From positions 1 through 63,518 of the forward strand of contig NZ_JACOQL010000007.1 of assembly GCF_014490725.1 (NCBI RefSeq): DNA of 63,518 bases, in the 5' to 3' direction. The notes beneath the pieces are model-generated. The model made no database searches, had not been told where the DNA came from, and was given only the letters and a program-made list of their open reading frames with translations. The position numbers and the translations under genes are program-made. Of this stretch, positions 16,723-25,382 are shown piece by piece. The DNA is from Paracoccus amoyensis. GTDB lineage: Bacteria; Pseudomonadota; Alphaproteobacteria; Rhodobacterales; Rhodobacteraceae. Position 1 is the first letter of the stretch. Every line of letters starts with the position of its first letter.

Positions 16723-18207
16723 ATGTCAGACAAAGATCTAGAAGCCCGACACCTTGATACTCTTGACCGCGATCTTGGGCGGTTCTCGAATCTGGAATAC
16801 GCGGCGGCCTATATTTCCAGGCCGCTTGTCGCACCGGGCATCGCCTTTGTCTTCATTGTTCTGGCGGGCCTTGCTGCGGCGCTGTTTCTGGGGTCGACCA
16901 GCCAGACATTGATCGTGGTGACCGCGGCCGTGTTCGGGGCTTACATGGCGCTGAATATCGGCGCGAATGACGTGGCCAATAATATGGGTCCGGCCGTCGG
17001 CGCCAACGCGCTTAGCATGGGCGGTGCAATCGTCATCGCCGTCATCTTTGAAAGCGCGGGCGCCCTGATCGCGGGGGGCGACGTGGTTTCGACCATCGCC
17101 AAGGGCATCGTCGCACCCGAGGCGCTGAATACCCAAGCCAGCTTTGTCTGGGCGATGATGGCGGCGCTGCTGGCATCCGCCCTGTGGGTGAATCTTGCGA
17201 CATGGATCGGCGCACCCGTGTCCACGACCCATGCGGTTGTCGGCGGCGTCATGGGCGCGGGTATTGCCGCAGCAGGCTTTGGCGCGGTGAATTGGGAACA
17301 GATGGGCACGATCGCGGCAAGCTGGGTGATTTCGCCATTGATGGGGGGCGGCGTCGCTGCACTGTTCCTGTGGTTCATTGAAGCCCGCATCATCCATCGC
17401 GACGACAAGATCGCGGCGGCGCGTATCTGGGTGCCGGTTCTGGTTGGCCTGATGGCGGGTGCCTTTGCCGCCTATCTGGCGCTGAAGGGGCTGAAGCAGC
17501 TGATCGACGTCTCGATGGGCACGGCGCTGCTTGCCGGGCTGGTCATCGGCGTCCTGTGCTGGGCCATCATGATTCCGGTGACCCGTCATCAGTCCGAGGG
17601 GCTTGAGAATCGCAACAAATCGCTGAAAGTCCTGTTCGGGATTCCGTTGGTCGCTTCGGCCGCGCTGCTGAGCTTTGCGCATGGTGCGAATGACGTGGCC
17701 AATGCGGTCGGGCCGCTGGCGGCAATCGTCCATGCCTCGACCACCGGGGATTTTGCGGGCGATGTGTCGATTCCGCTGTGGGTCATGCTGATCGGTGCCT
17801 TCGGGATCTCGTTCGGGCTGTGCCTGTTCGGACCCAAACTGATCCGCATGGTCGGCAGCCAGATCACGAAACTGAACCCGATGCGGGCTTATTGCGTGGC
17901 CTTGTCGGCGGCGATTACCGTGATTATCGCCAGCGCCCTGGGCCTTCCGGTCAGTTCGACCCATATTGCGGTTGGCGCGGTCTTTGGTGTCGGCTTCTTC
18001 CGTGAGTGGGATTCCGAGCGTCGCCTGCGCAAGGCCCGCATGGCCATCCCCGAGGCAGAGCATCTGACATCGGACGAACGCCGCCGCCGCAAACTGGTGC
18101 GTCGTTCGCATGTGCTGACCATCGGCGCGGCCTGGATCATCACCGTGCCCGCCGCCGCCCTGCTGTCGGGGATGCTGTATTGGCTGCTCTCGGTTTTCGC
18201 CGGTTAG
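16723..18207 (+). CDS. Inorganic phosphate transporter, Pit family
   Basis: 494 residues with about eleven membrane segments. Two copies of the Pit signature GANDVANNMG (near residue 84) and GANDVANAVG (near 323) mark the inverted PHO4 repeats. Low-affinity, proton-coupled phosphate (metal-phosphate) uptake. A TGTCA-N6-TGACA palindrome and an AT-rich promoter lie upstream. Not next to any Pst or PhoU gene. Confidence 0.93.
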   Translation: MSDKDLEARHLDTLDRDLGRFSNLEYAAAYISRPLVAPGIAFVFIVLAGLAAALFLGSTSQTLIVVTAAVFGAYMALNIGANDVANNMGPAVGANALSMGGAIVIAVIFESAGALIAGGDVVSTIAKGIVAPEALNTQASFVWAMMAALLASALWVNLATWIGAPVSTTHAVVGGVMGAGIAAAGFGAVNWEQMGTIAASWVISPLMGGGVAALFLWFIEARIIHRDDKIAAARIWVPVLVGLMAGAFAAYLALKGLKQLIDVSMGTALLAGLVIGVLCWAIMIPVTRHQSEGLENRNKSLKVLFGIPLVASAALLSFAHGANDVANAVGPLAAIVHASTTGDFAGDVSIPLWVMLIGAFGISFGLCLFGPKLIRMVGSQITKLNPMRAYCVALSAAITVIIASALGLPVSSTHIAVGAVFGVGFFREWDSERRLRKARMAIPEAEHLTSDERRRRKLVRRSHVLTIGAAWIITVPAAALLSGMLYWLLSVFAG

Positions 18208-18318
18208 GTCCTGGCCGGGCGGACCCTCGAAGGGGAACATATCGACGCCCGATGCGTTAACCATCCGAAGCCCCCTGTGGCTTTTTGACGGACAGGTTGA
18301 CAGACAGGAGATTTTGCG

Positions 18319-18585
18319 ATGGTTGATAGCACTCACATCAAGGAAGATGCGGAAATTGTCGGCGCGGATGGCGTCCATGTCGGCTATGTCGATCACATCG
18401 ACGGCGCGCGGATCAAGATGAAGCGCAAGGATGAAGCGCATGGCATCGAAACCAAGACGCATCGTTATATCCCGCTGAATGACGTGGCCTCGACCGAAGA
18501 TGGCAAGGTGTGGATGTCGGCCAATGCCGCACTTGTTCCCGTGCTTGAGGAAGAGGAAGAGGACGGCAAGCCGATCCAGCTGTAA
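18319..18585 (+). CDS. DUF2171 protein
   Basis: 88 residues with a good ribosome site (aggaga). MVDSTHIKEDAEIVGADGVHVGYVDHIDG... followed by IPLNDVASTEDGKVWMSANA is the DUF2171 pattern (PRC-barrel-like beta fold). Acidic EEEEED tail. Soluble cytoplasmic; function unknown, often seen in alphaproteobacterial stress contexts. Confidence 0.75.
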   Translation: MVDSTHIKEDAEIVGADGVHVGYVDHIDGARIKMKRKDEAHGIETKTHRYIPLNDVASTEDGKVWMSANAALVPVLEEEEEDGKPIQL

Positions 18586-18857
18586 GATCGCCGTCAGCTG
18601 CACAGGCACGGTATCGACCGGGCCTTTTGCCTTTCAGGGGATCCGGTCGAGCACAGCGGGTAATTCGGCGGGTCATTCGGCGGGTAACTCGATCAGCCGG
18701 AAGAATTCTTCATTCTGCCACAGCGTGTCATCGGCATCGAAAGCAAGGGTCGTGATCATGGGTGCGCCCTGTGGTGGTGACGCTGCCCTATCAGCTTATC
18801 CCTTGGCTGTTCACGTCTGGAAGGACGGCAGACCGAAGCGTGCCGCCCTGTCCTGCA
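18586..18857. other. Intergenic region holding a HAD gene fragment
   Basis: 272 bp between DUF2171 and the RTX gene. It contains the first 28 codons of a HAD phosphatase on the minus strand and a short run of cggcgggtaa-like repeats at 18656-18692. Confidence 0.5.
18673..18759 (-). pseudogene. HAD-family phosphatase, N-terminal fragment
   Basis: Reads MITTLAFDADDTLWQNEEFF then RLIELPAE-stop. FDADDTLW is HAD motif I with both catalytic Asp residues. The remaining 200 or so residues of a normal enzyme are absent: the frame stops in a stretch of three near-identical 12-bp repeats that look like a slippage or deletion scar. Confidence 0.6.
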
Positions 18858-20108
18858 TCATATCGCGAAGATGTCGTCCACGATATCGCCGGGGTTCAGG
18901 CCCCGCCCGTTGATCACCAGCACGTCACCGTCGCCAAAGTTGATGATGACGCCCGAAGCCGTGTTGGTGATTTTGGTCTCCGTAAAGTTGATGCCGTTGT
19001 TGCCCAACAACTCTTTCTCGACCAGCAAGCGATCGGTATCGGCGACAAACCCGTTGATCGTATCGCGGCCACCGCCATCGTGGAAAATGAAGGTGTCCGC
19101 GCCGGCGCCGCCTTTCAGAACGTCATTGCCCGCGCCGCCGCGCAGCGTGTCATTCCCCGCACCGCCGATCACCGTATCGGCGCCATCCATACCGCGCAGC
19201 CAGTCATTGCCGCTGCCCCCGATCAGCCGGTCGTTCCCGGCATCCCCGAACAGGCGGTCATTGCCGCTGCCGCCATATAGCTGATCCGCCCCGCCACCAC
19301 CGCGCAGCAGATCGTTCTGGTTATCGCCATACAGACGATCCGCGCCGACATGGCCCAGGATCGAATCGTTGCCATCGCCGCCGCGCAACAGATCGTTGCC
19401 GGTCTGGCCCATGATGCGGTCGGCACCCGCACCGCCGTTCAGCGTGTCATTGCCGGCACGCCCATCCATCCAGTCATTGCCGCCCTGACCCGATGCGTGA
19501 TTGTTGGCGCTGTTCAGCTGAAAGTCGTCGTTGCGGCCGGTCCCGGTCGCGTTTGAGGTAAAGGTCTTGCCGTCAAAGCTGTCGCGCCAATCGCTGCGGC
19601 TGGCCACTGCGGCGCTGGCCGAAGGTGCTGTGATAAACGTAAAGCCATTGGTATCGATATCGACGCTGCCGCTGGTTTTGGCGAAATTCTGCGTCGCCAC
19701 CAGCACCTTGTATCCGTTGAAATCGCCTACTTTCAGGCCAATTCCGATCAGGTTGACACTGGCATTGACGATATTGGCGTAATGGCCGGGGCTGTTCATC
19801 AGCATCTTGTGCATGGTCTGGATTTCGTCGCGATACGACCCGTCATTATCGACGCTGACATAGGCGAGGTTTTCCGCCGACATCCAACTGCCCGCGAAAT
19901 CGAACCCGGCGTCCTTCATCCGATTGGTCGAGGAGCTGCCCCCCTTGCCGGTATGTGAAAAGACATCCGCGTCCAACATCCACTGGCTGTGATTGTCGGC
20001 CGATGTATTCAGCGATTGTTCGATCTTCAGCGTGGGCAGGTTTTTGTCCTTGCGGACCTGGTTGACCAGATTGACGAAGTAGCGTTCGTCGGCGGTAGCA
20101 AATGCCAT
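18858..20108 (-). CDS. Secreted CAP-domain protein with RTX calcium-binding repeats
   Basis: 416 residues. N-terminal CAP/SCP domain (about 5-150): ERYFVNLVNQVRKDKNLP, NHSQWMLDADVFSHTG, MLMNSPGHYANIVN, with the H-x-x-W and SHTG residues of the CAP cavity. Then a run of RTX nonapeptides (GGxGxDxLxG, about 200-360) and a C-terminal region DTINGFVADTDRLLVEKELLG typical of type I secreted proteins. No Sec signal, as expected for type I secretion. The ABC and TolC partners are not on this plasmid. Confidence 0.88.
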   Translation of the reverse strand: MAFATADERYFVNLVNQVRKDKNLPTLKIEQSLNTSADNHSQWMLDADVFSHTGKGGSSSTNRMKDAGFDFAGSWMSAENLAYVSVDNDGSYRDEIQTMHKMLMNSPGHYANIVNASVNLIGIGLKVGDFNGYKVLVATQNFAKTSGSVDIDTNGFTFITAPSASAAVASRSDWRDSFDGKTFTSNATGTGRNDDFQLNSANNHASGQGGNDWMDGRAGNDTLNGGAGADRIMGQTGNDLLRGGDGNDSILGHVGADRLYGDNQNDLLRGGGGADQLYGGSGNDRLFGDAGNDRLIGGSGNDWLRGMDGADTVIGGAGNDTLRGGAGNDVLKGGAGADTFIFHDGGGRDTINGFVADTDRLLVEKELLGNNGINFTETKITNTASGVIINFGDGDVLVINGRGLNPGDIVDDIFAI

Positions 20109-20280
20109 CGTAGCCTCGGTAGTTAGTCCAAATGATTTGCCTGCCTAACCTAACTCGCGTAAAGGTTGCGCTCTTTTTTTGGTTACTTTTTGTTAAAATG
20201 CAAGATACCGCCAAAACGCGGCCTGCCGGGCAGCAGACCCCCGCTGATCACGGTCCGATCACTGGCCAATCACTGGCCAA

Positions 20281-21327
20281 TCACTGGGGCGCAGTCGCGG
20301 TGTCGACATGCACGATCACCGACATGCCAGGCAGCAGATACTGGGACATCTCCTGATCCGGATCGATGGTGATGCGAACCGGCAATCTTTGCGCGATTTT
20401 CGTGAAATTGCCGGTCGTGTTGGACCCGGCCAGCAGGCTGTATTCCGATGCGGTTGCAGGTGAAAACGCGGCCACCTTGCCGGTAAAGGCCTGATCGCGG
20501 ATCGCATCGACGGTGAAATTGACCACCTCGCCGGGGCGCAGGCCCTTGAGGTTGGTTTCCATGAAGTTGGCGATGATCCAGACATCGGTGCCGACCAGCG
20601 ACACCAATGCGGTGCCCGCGGTCACATATTGGCCGATGCGCACGCTGACCTGCCCCAGACTGCCGTCTGCGGGCGACCGGATGACGGTGTTGTCCAGATC
20701 GATCTGCGCCAGCTCGACCGCTGCCTGTGCGCTGGCAATATCGGCATCGCGCGATTGCAGGGAAACCTGCGCCGATTTCACGGATTCGCGCTGCACATCC
20801 AATTGCGCTTCGGCCTGCGTGACGGCGGCCTGCGCCTGTTGCAGCGCCAGTTCGGACTGGTCAAACGTCGATTGCGAGGCGACACCCCGCGACCGCAGCG
20901 CCTGCGACCGGTCCCATGTGCTCTGCGCCGTCGTCAGCGCCGATCGGGTCGAGGCCAGCCCAGCCTCGTTCGCGCGCACCACAGCCTCGGCCGAGGCGAC
21001 GCTTTGCTTCGCAACCTCCAGCGCGGCATTGGCGGCGGCCAGTTGCGCCTGTGCCTGCGCCAGCTTCTGACGCGGGATGCGGTCGTCGATGCGGGCGATC
21101 ACATCGCCTGCCTTGACGGTCTGAAAATCCGTCGCCTCGACTTTGCTGACATAGCCGGACACCTGCGGGGCGATGGTGGTGACCTTGCCCCGGATATAGG
21201 CGTTTTCGGTCGTTGGTTCCGAGGGCGAAAACGGGGGCAGATGCCATGCGAACAACAACAGCAGCAATCCGGCAAGACCGATGATCAGGGCGATTGCAGT
21301 GGGCAGCAGGTTTTCTTTTTTCATCAT
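20281..21327 (-). CDS. emrA: HlyD/EmrA-family membrane fusion protein
   Basis: 348 residues. One N-terminal membrane segment (ALIIGLAGLLLLLFAWHL), a lipoyl/barrel part (VTTIAPQVSGYVSKVEATDFQTVKAGDVIARID), a long coiled coil (about 80-200, rich in QAQLAAANAALEVA-like heptads) and DVWIIANFMETNLKGLRPGEVV. Periplasmic adaptor that couples the EmrB-like pump to an outer-membrane channel. Starts by ATGA overlap with emrB. Last gene of marR-emrB-emrA. Confidence 0.88.
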   Translation of the reverse strand: MMKKENLLPTAIALIIGLAGLLLLLFAWHLPPFSPSEPTTENAYIRGKVTTIAPQVSGYVSKVEATDFQTVKAGDVIARIDDRIPRQKLAQAQAQLAAANAALEVAKQSVASAEAVVRANEAGLASTRSALTTAQSTWDRSQALRSRGVASQSTFDQSELALQQAQAAVTQAEAQLDVQRESVKSAQVSLQSRDADIASAQAAVELAQIDLDNTVIRSPADGSLGQVSVRIGQYVTAGTALVSLVGTDVWIIANFMETNLKGLRPGEVVNFTVDAIRDQAFTGKVAAFSPATASEYSLLAGSNTTGNFTKIAQRLPVRITIDPDQEMSQYLLPGMSVIVHVDTATAPQ

Positions 21328-22964
21328 GGCGTCACATCCGGGGTGGTTGGCTGGGCAGGCGTCATGCGCGCCGCCAGAAAGTCGCGCAGCAGATGCAGCA
21401 GCAGCGCGACAAGGGCAAAGATCGCAATGGCCGCGATCAGGCGATAGGCGTCGTTATAGGCCATGACATAGGCCTGGTTCGAAGCTGTCTGGGCAATCTG
21501 GGACACGGCCTGCGCCTTCAACGTGGCGCCATCGGTGATCTGCCCTGAAAACAAGGCCATCTGTTGGGCGATGGCCCGCGTGGTCTGGGCGCTGGCTGCG
21601 GTCAGTTGTTCGATCAGCACCTGATAATGGGCGGCCTGCTGATGGTTGATGAAGGTGGTAAAGACCCCCGACCCGATCACCCCGCCCAGCGATTGCGTGG
21701 CGATAAAGACGATCACGAAGGACAGCAGATATTGCGGTCCCTTGGACAACGCGGAAATCAGCCCGGCCATCATCGCAGGCGGCAGGAACAGCATCCCGGC
21801 AAAGCCGATCAGGGCCTGACTGACGATCAACTGTTCGGGGCGCGTGTCGATGGTGGAATTGCCATCCATCAACGCACCAATCGCGATCAGGATCAGCGCC
21901 AGAATATGATAAACCGGCACGCGGGTCGGCCTGATCCAGCCCACAACCGCCAATGCGCCCAGAAGCGTCGCGCCGACGATCACCGCGAACAGCACCGTCA
22001 GTTGTGACGGTGCGACGCCCAGCACCTGAAACATGCGCGGCGCACCGGTGCTTTGTTCCGACAGGATCAGCCGGAACAGAAACAGCGTTGCGGTCAGATG
22101 CAGGATGGCGGGGCTGACCAGCCAGCGGATGTCCAGCAAGGGTGCTGTGCGGTTCAACTCGATCGCAACAGCGATGGCCAGCGACGCGACGGATGCGGCC
22201 AGCAACAGCCCGATCCACGAGACATCCATCCAATATTGGATCGGCCCCTGGATAAAGCCGATGGTCAGCCCTGCAAAGCCAAAACCGATCAGCAGAAAGG
22301 TGACGAAATCCAGCGTCTGGATAACCTTCATCCGGGGCATCGGCCGCAGCGGCAGCGCAAAGACCAGCGCCAGCGAGACCATCGCCATTCCCAGAACGGT
22401 CAGATGTATCCAGGTCAGCCCGCCATCTCCGATCAGCGCGGGCGAAACGATCCGTGCGACCGATGGTCCCGACAGCAGCATGGCCATGGCCAGCGGCAGG
22501 CCCAACCGCATCTTCCATTCCGGGGCCAGCGGTTCCAGCATGTAAAGGAAGGCCAGCGTGGACAGCGGGGCCGCGGCGGCACCGGACAGGAACTGGACAA
22601 CGATGGCCGACCGGAAATCCGCGATCCAGACAGAGATGAAGGCCACGACCACATAGACGATGATCCCCACCTCGGCAAAGCGGCGCAGGCCGAATTGCGT
22701 GCGGATCTTGATCAGCATCAAGGGCAGCGAGGCGCGCGGGATCATGTAGGCCGCCATCAGCCAGCTTGCCTGCGTGGTCGTGATGCCCAGATCGCCCGCA
22801 ATCTGCGGGATATTGGCGGTGATGAAGCCCTGACCAAGCCCTTGGCTAAGGGCCAGCATGCAGGCCGCCGCCATATACAGAACGGCCACCTTCCAGTGCA
22901 GCGGCGGATGCGGCACGGGGGTGGCGGGGGCCTGCGCCGGCGTATGTGCCGATGCGTCACTCAT
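21324..22964 (-). CDS. emrB: DHA2-family multidrug MFS pump (EmrB-like)
   Basis: 546 residues with about 14 membrane segments, the DHA2 size. Opens MAAACMLALSQGLGQGFITANIPQIAGDLG, as in EmrB. Proton-driven export of hydrophobic drugs with EmrA. Overlaps marR by 8 bp and emrA by 4 bp, hence one transcript controlled by the adjacent MarR. Confidence 0.88.
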   Translation of the reverse strand: MSDASAHTPAQAPATPVPHPPLHWKVAVLYMAAACMLALSQGLGQGFITANIPQIAGDLGITTTQASWLMAAYMIPRASLPLMLIKIRTQFGLRRFAEVGIIVYVVVAFISVWIADFRSAIVVQFLSGAAAAPLSTLAFLYMLEPLAPEWKMRLGLPLAMAMLLSGPSVARIVSPALIGDGGLTWIHLTVLGMAMVSLALVFALPLRPMPRMKVIQTLDFVTFLLIGFGFAGLTIGFIQGPIQYWMDVSWIGLLLAASVASLAIAVAIELNRTAPLLDIRWLVSPAILHLTATLFLFRLILSEQSTGAPRMFQVLGVAPSQLTVLFAVIVGATLLGALAVVGWIRPTRVPVYHILALILIAIGALMDGNSTIDTRPEQLIVSQALIGFAGMLFLPPAMMAGLISALSKGPQYLLSFVIVFIATQSLGGVIGSGVFTTFINHQQAAHYQVLIEQLTAASAQTTRAIAQQMALFSGQITDGATLKAQAVSQIAQTASNQAYVMAYNDAYRLIAAIAIFALVALLLHLLRDFLAARMTPAQPTTPDVTP

Positions 22965-23388
22965 CCCGCGTCAACCTTGCGACATTGCCCAGCATCCGTT
23001 CCAGCACTTGTTGCGTGCGGTCAAGATCGTCGCGGCCGATGCCTTCCAACACCTCGGCCCGCAGGCGGCGGGTAAATTCGACGATGCCGCTGTCATGGGC
23101 TTGGGGCGTCAGAAACAGCGCATTCTTGCGGGCGTCGCATTCCAGCGGGCGGCGTTCGACAAAGCCACTGGCCTCCAGCGCATCAAGCTGACGTTTCAGG
23201 GTCGGCGTCTCGATCTCCAGCTTTGCGGCAAGCGCGGTTTGCGTGGTCCCCTCCATCCCGGCCAATGTGGTCAGGGCACGGGCCCGCGACATGGTCAGGC
23301 CCATATCCTTGGCCCGCGCATCGTAGTTGCGCCGAAGCTCTCGCATCAGTTGCAGCAAGACATCCAACAGGCCGGAAGACTGGGTCAC
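22957..23388 (-). CDS. MarR-family transcriptional regulator
   Basis: 143 residues, GTG start. Winged helix: MSRARALTTLAGMEG, TQTALAAKLEIETPTLKRQLDALEASGFVERRP, and a wing with RKNALFLTPQA. Probably represses the emrBA operon that follows and is relieved by a drug ligand. A perfect 14-bp palindrome lies 24 bp upstream of its start. Confidence 0.88.
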   Translation of the reverse strand: MTQSSGLLDVLLQLMRELRRNYDARAKDMGLTMSRARALTTLAGMEGTTQTALAAKLEIETPTLKRQLDALEASGFVERRPLECDARKNALFLTPQAHDSGIVEFTRRLRAEVLEGIGRDDLDRTQQVLERMLGNVARLTRDE

Positions 23389-23411
23389 GATTCATCTCAT
23401 GGGTCAATTTC

Positions 23412-23425
23412 ATTAGCTAGCTAAT
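23412..23425. promoter_or_regulatory. Palindromic MarR operator
   Basis: ATTAGCTAGCTAAT is a perfect 14-bp palindrome, in the position of an autoregulatory MarR site (24 bp before the GTG). The TTAG...CTAA arms match typical MarR half-sites. Confidence 0.65.
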
Positions 23426-23625
23426 AATACTGGCCGTTAGCGTCAACGCTGCGACGGGCGAAAATTTTCATGGCTCTTCTTCGCTACACGCAATGCTGAA
23501 CATCGGAGAATGGACCTGCGGTTGGCGTGATGCGGCCGGCTTTTGCGATGATGGCTTGACGCCAGTCAAACTGTGGGTAACGCGGCGCGGATGAGTGATA
23601 ACGATTTTCTTTATGAGAGGCCGCC

Positions 23626-24039
23626 ATGCAAACAGCAGTCGCCGCACACCCCCTTGCCATAGAACACCTTCCTGCCTTCGTAACGCCGCCTGGCGAAACC
23701 GACGGTTTGATGACCTTTACCATCATCTTCATGCTGCTTGCGATTTTCGTGGCGGGCACATTGTATCTGCGGCTGCATTCGCTGCCCGAGCATCTGGCCC
23801 ACGGAAACCAGAAAATGCAGTTCGAGATCGTGGCCGTTCTGGGCCTGATCGCATTGTTCACGCATAACAACATCTTCTGGATCGCGGCGCTGTTGCTGGC
23901 CATGGTCGATCTGCCCGATTTTCTGTCGCCGCTGCGCTCGATCGCAAGATCGCTGCACCGCATCGCCGGGCAACCGGGCGATCCGCTGGAACCTGAAGCA
24001 CCGGCCAAGGACAGCCAGGCAAAAGAGGGGGCGCACTGA
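23626..24039 (+). CDS. Small inner-membrane protein paired with a HlyD-like protein (YiaW-like)
   Basis: 137 residues with two membrane segments (MTFTIIFMLLAIFVAGTLYL and FEIVAVLGLIALFTHNNIFWIAALL). Its stop overlaps the start of the HlyD-like gene by one base. This pairing resembles the E. coli YiaW-YiaV arrangement. It probably anchors or assists the fusion protein; there is no dedicated pump gene. Confidence 0.6.
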   Translation: MQTAVAAHPLAIEHLPAFVTPPGETDGLMTFTIIFMLLAIFVAGTLYLRLHSLPEHLAHGNQKMQFEIVAVLGLIALFTHNNIFWIAALLLAMVDLPDFLSPLRSIARSLHRIAGQPGDPLEPEAPAKDSQAKEGAH

Positions 24040-25274
24040 TGCTGGAAGCCCTGCTTTGTTCGCTGGTCACGATCCTGCCCGACTACCTTTACCGCCGGTT
24101 TGTTCAGGGAAAGCGCTTCGGAAAAGAGATCAACCTGTATTCCGTCTGGTTCGAGCTGCGCTACGGGATCGTGGCCTGTGTCATCCTGACGCTGTCGCTG
24201 ATCACCATGATCTTCTACTACCACCCCTCGACCAGCAATGTGACGGCGGCCTATCGCACCGTTGCGGTGATCCCCGAAATCCGGGGCCGGGTCGAGGAAG
24301 TTTATGTTGAACCGTTCCAGAAGGTGAAAGCCGGCGATCCGCTGTTCAAACTGGACAGCAGCGCGCAGGAAGCCGCCGTCGATACCGCCCGCAAGCGCGT
24401 GGCCGAGGTTGACGCCTCTTTCACCGTGGCGCAATCCGAGCTGGTCACCGCAGACGCGCAGATTGCACAGGTCGAGACCGCGCTGCAACAGGCGCAGGAA
24501 GACCTGGACACGCAGGTGGCTCTGCGAGAGCAGAACCCGAACGTTGTCGCAGCCCGCGAAATCGCCCGGCTTGAAAACGTGGTCGAAGGGCAGCAGGCCG
24601 AACTGGCCGCCGCAGCCGCCTCGAAACAGACGTTGGTGACGCAGATCGAAACATTGCTGCCGGCGCAAAAAGCCAGCGCCGAAGCCCAGATGGTGCAGGC
24701 CCGGGACAATCTGGAAAAAACGCTGGTCACGGCAGGGATTGACGGCACGTTGCAACAGTTCGCCTTGCGCGTGGGCGAAGTCATCAACCCCTTCATGCGC
24801 CCTGCCGGTGTGCTGATCCCCGACGGCGCGGGCGAAGAGCGGCTGTTTGCGGGCTTTGGCCAGATTGAAACCGACGTGCTGAAAGTTGGCATGATCGGCG
24901 AGGTCAGCTGCATCGCGCGCCCCTTTACCATCATCCCGATGGTCGTGACCGAAGTGCAGGACGTGATCGCAACCGGACAGGTGCGCGCCAGCGATCAGCT
25001 GGTCGATACCCAGCAACTGATGACGCCCGGCACGATCACCGTGGTGATGGAGCCGCTGTTCCCCGGACAATATGGCAAGATCCTTCCGGGCAGCAATTGC
25101 ACGGCCAACGTCTATACCTCGACCCATGATCAGATCGAACAGGGCGATGTCGGCTTCTTCAAGGGCCTGTTCCTGCACGCCGTCGAGGCGACCGGACTGG
25201 TCCATGCCATGATCCTGCGCATGCAGACCGTGATGGCGCCGGTCAAGATTCTGGTGCTGTCGGGCGGGCACTGA
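24039..25274 (+). CDS. HlyD-family secretion protein (YiaV/YibH-like)
   Basis: 411 residues. N-terminal membrane segments, lipoyl half AVIPEIRGRVEEVYVEPFQKVKAGDPLFKLD, a long coiled coil (about 115-220) and a second lipoyl half followed by a beta barrel (KILPGSNCTANVYTS). Unlike EmrA it has two N-terminal membrane segments and a partner membrane protein, not an MFS pump. Role unknown; a stress or efflux function is presumed. A bidirectional terminator follows. Confidence 0.8.
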   Translation: MLEALLCSLVTILPDYLYRRFVQGKRFGKEINLYSVWFELRYGIVACVILTLSLITMIFYYHPSTSNVTAAYRTVAVIPEIRGRVEEVYVEPFQKVKAGDPLFKLDSSAQEAAVDTARKRVAEVDASFTVAQSELVTADAQIAQVETALQQAQEDLDTQVALREQNPNVVAAREIARLENVVEGQQAELAAAAASKQTLVTQIETLLPAQKASAEAQMVQARDNLEKTLVTAGIDGTLQQFALRVGEVINPFMRPAGVLIPDGAGEERLFAGFGQIETDVLKVGMIGEVSCIARPFTIIPMVVTEVQDVIATGQVRASDQLVDTQQLMTPGTITVVMEPLFPGQYGKILPGSNCTANVYTSTHDQIEQGDVGFFKGLFLHAVEATGLVHAMILRMQTVMAPVKILVLSGGH

Positions 25275-25288
25275 CGGCCAGTTGCAAA

Positions 25289-25328
25289 TGATCCGGGCCG
25301 CGTGACAGCTGGTCACGCGGCCCGTTTT
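25289..25328. terminator. Bidirectional terminator
   Basis: GGGCCGCGTGACC-like stem closed by agctg, with a T-run on the plus strand, between the convergent HlyD-like and RTX genes. Confidence 0.85.
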
Positions 25329-25382
25329 TATTCATCCAGACGATGCATGTCCGTCCGTTCGAACCCGTCTGCCGACACAGGA

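Noticed and set aside
18858..20108. Complete type I secretion system with emrA as its adaptor
   Set aside because: The adjacent EmrA works with an MFS pump in the same operon; no ABC exporter of the HlyB kind or TolC is near. The RTX proteins must use a host system.
23484..25316. 610-codon open frame on the minus strand
   Set aside because: Antisense of the HlyD-like gene; no domain signature. Its last 30 codons looked transposase-like at first glance but match no family I can name.
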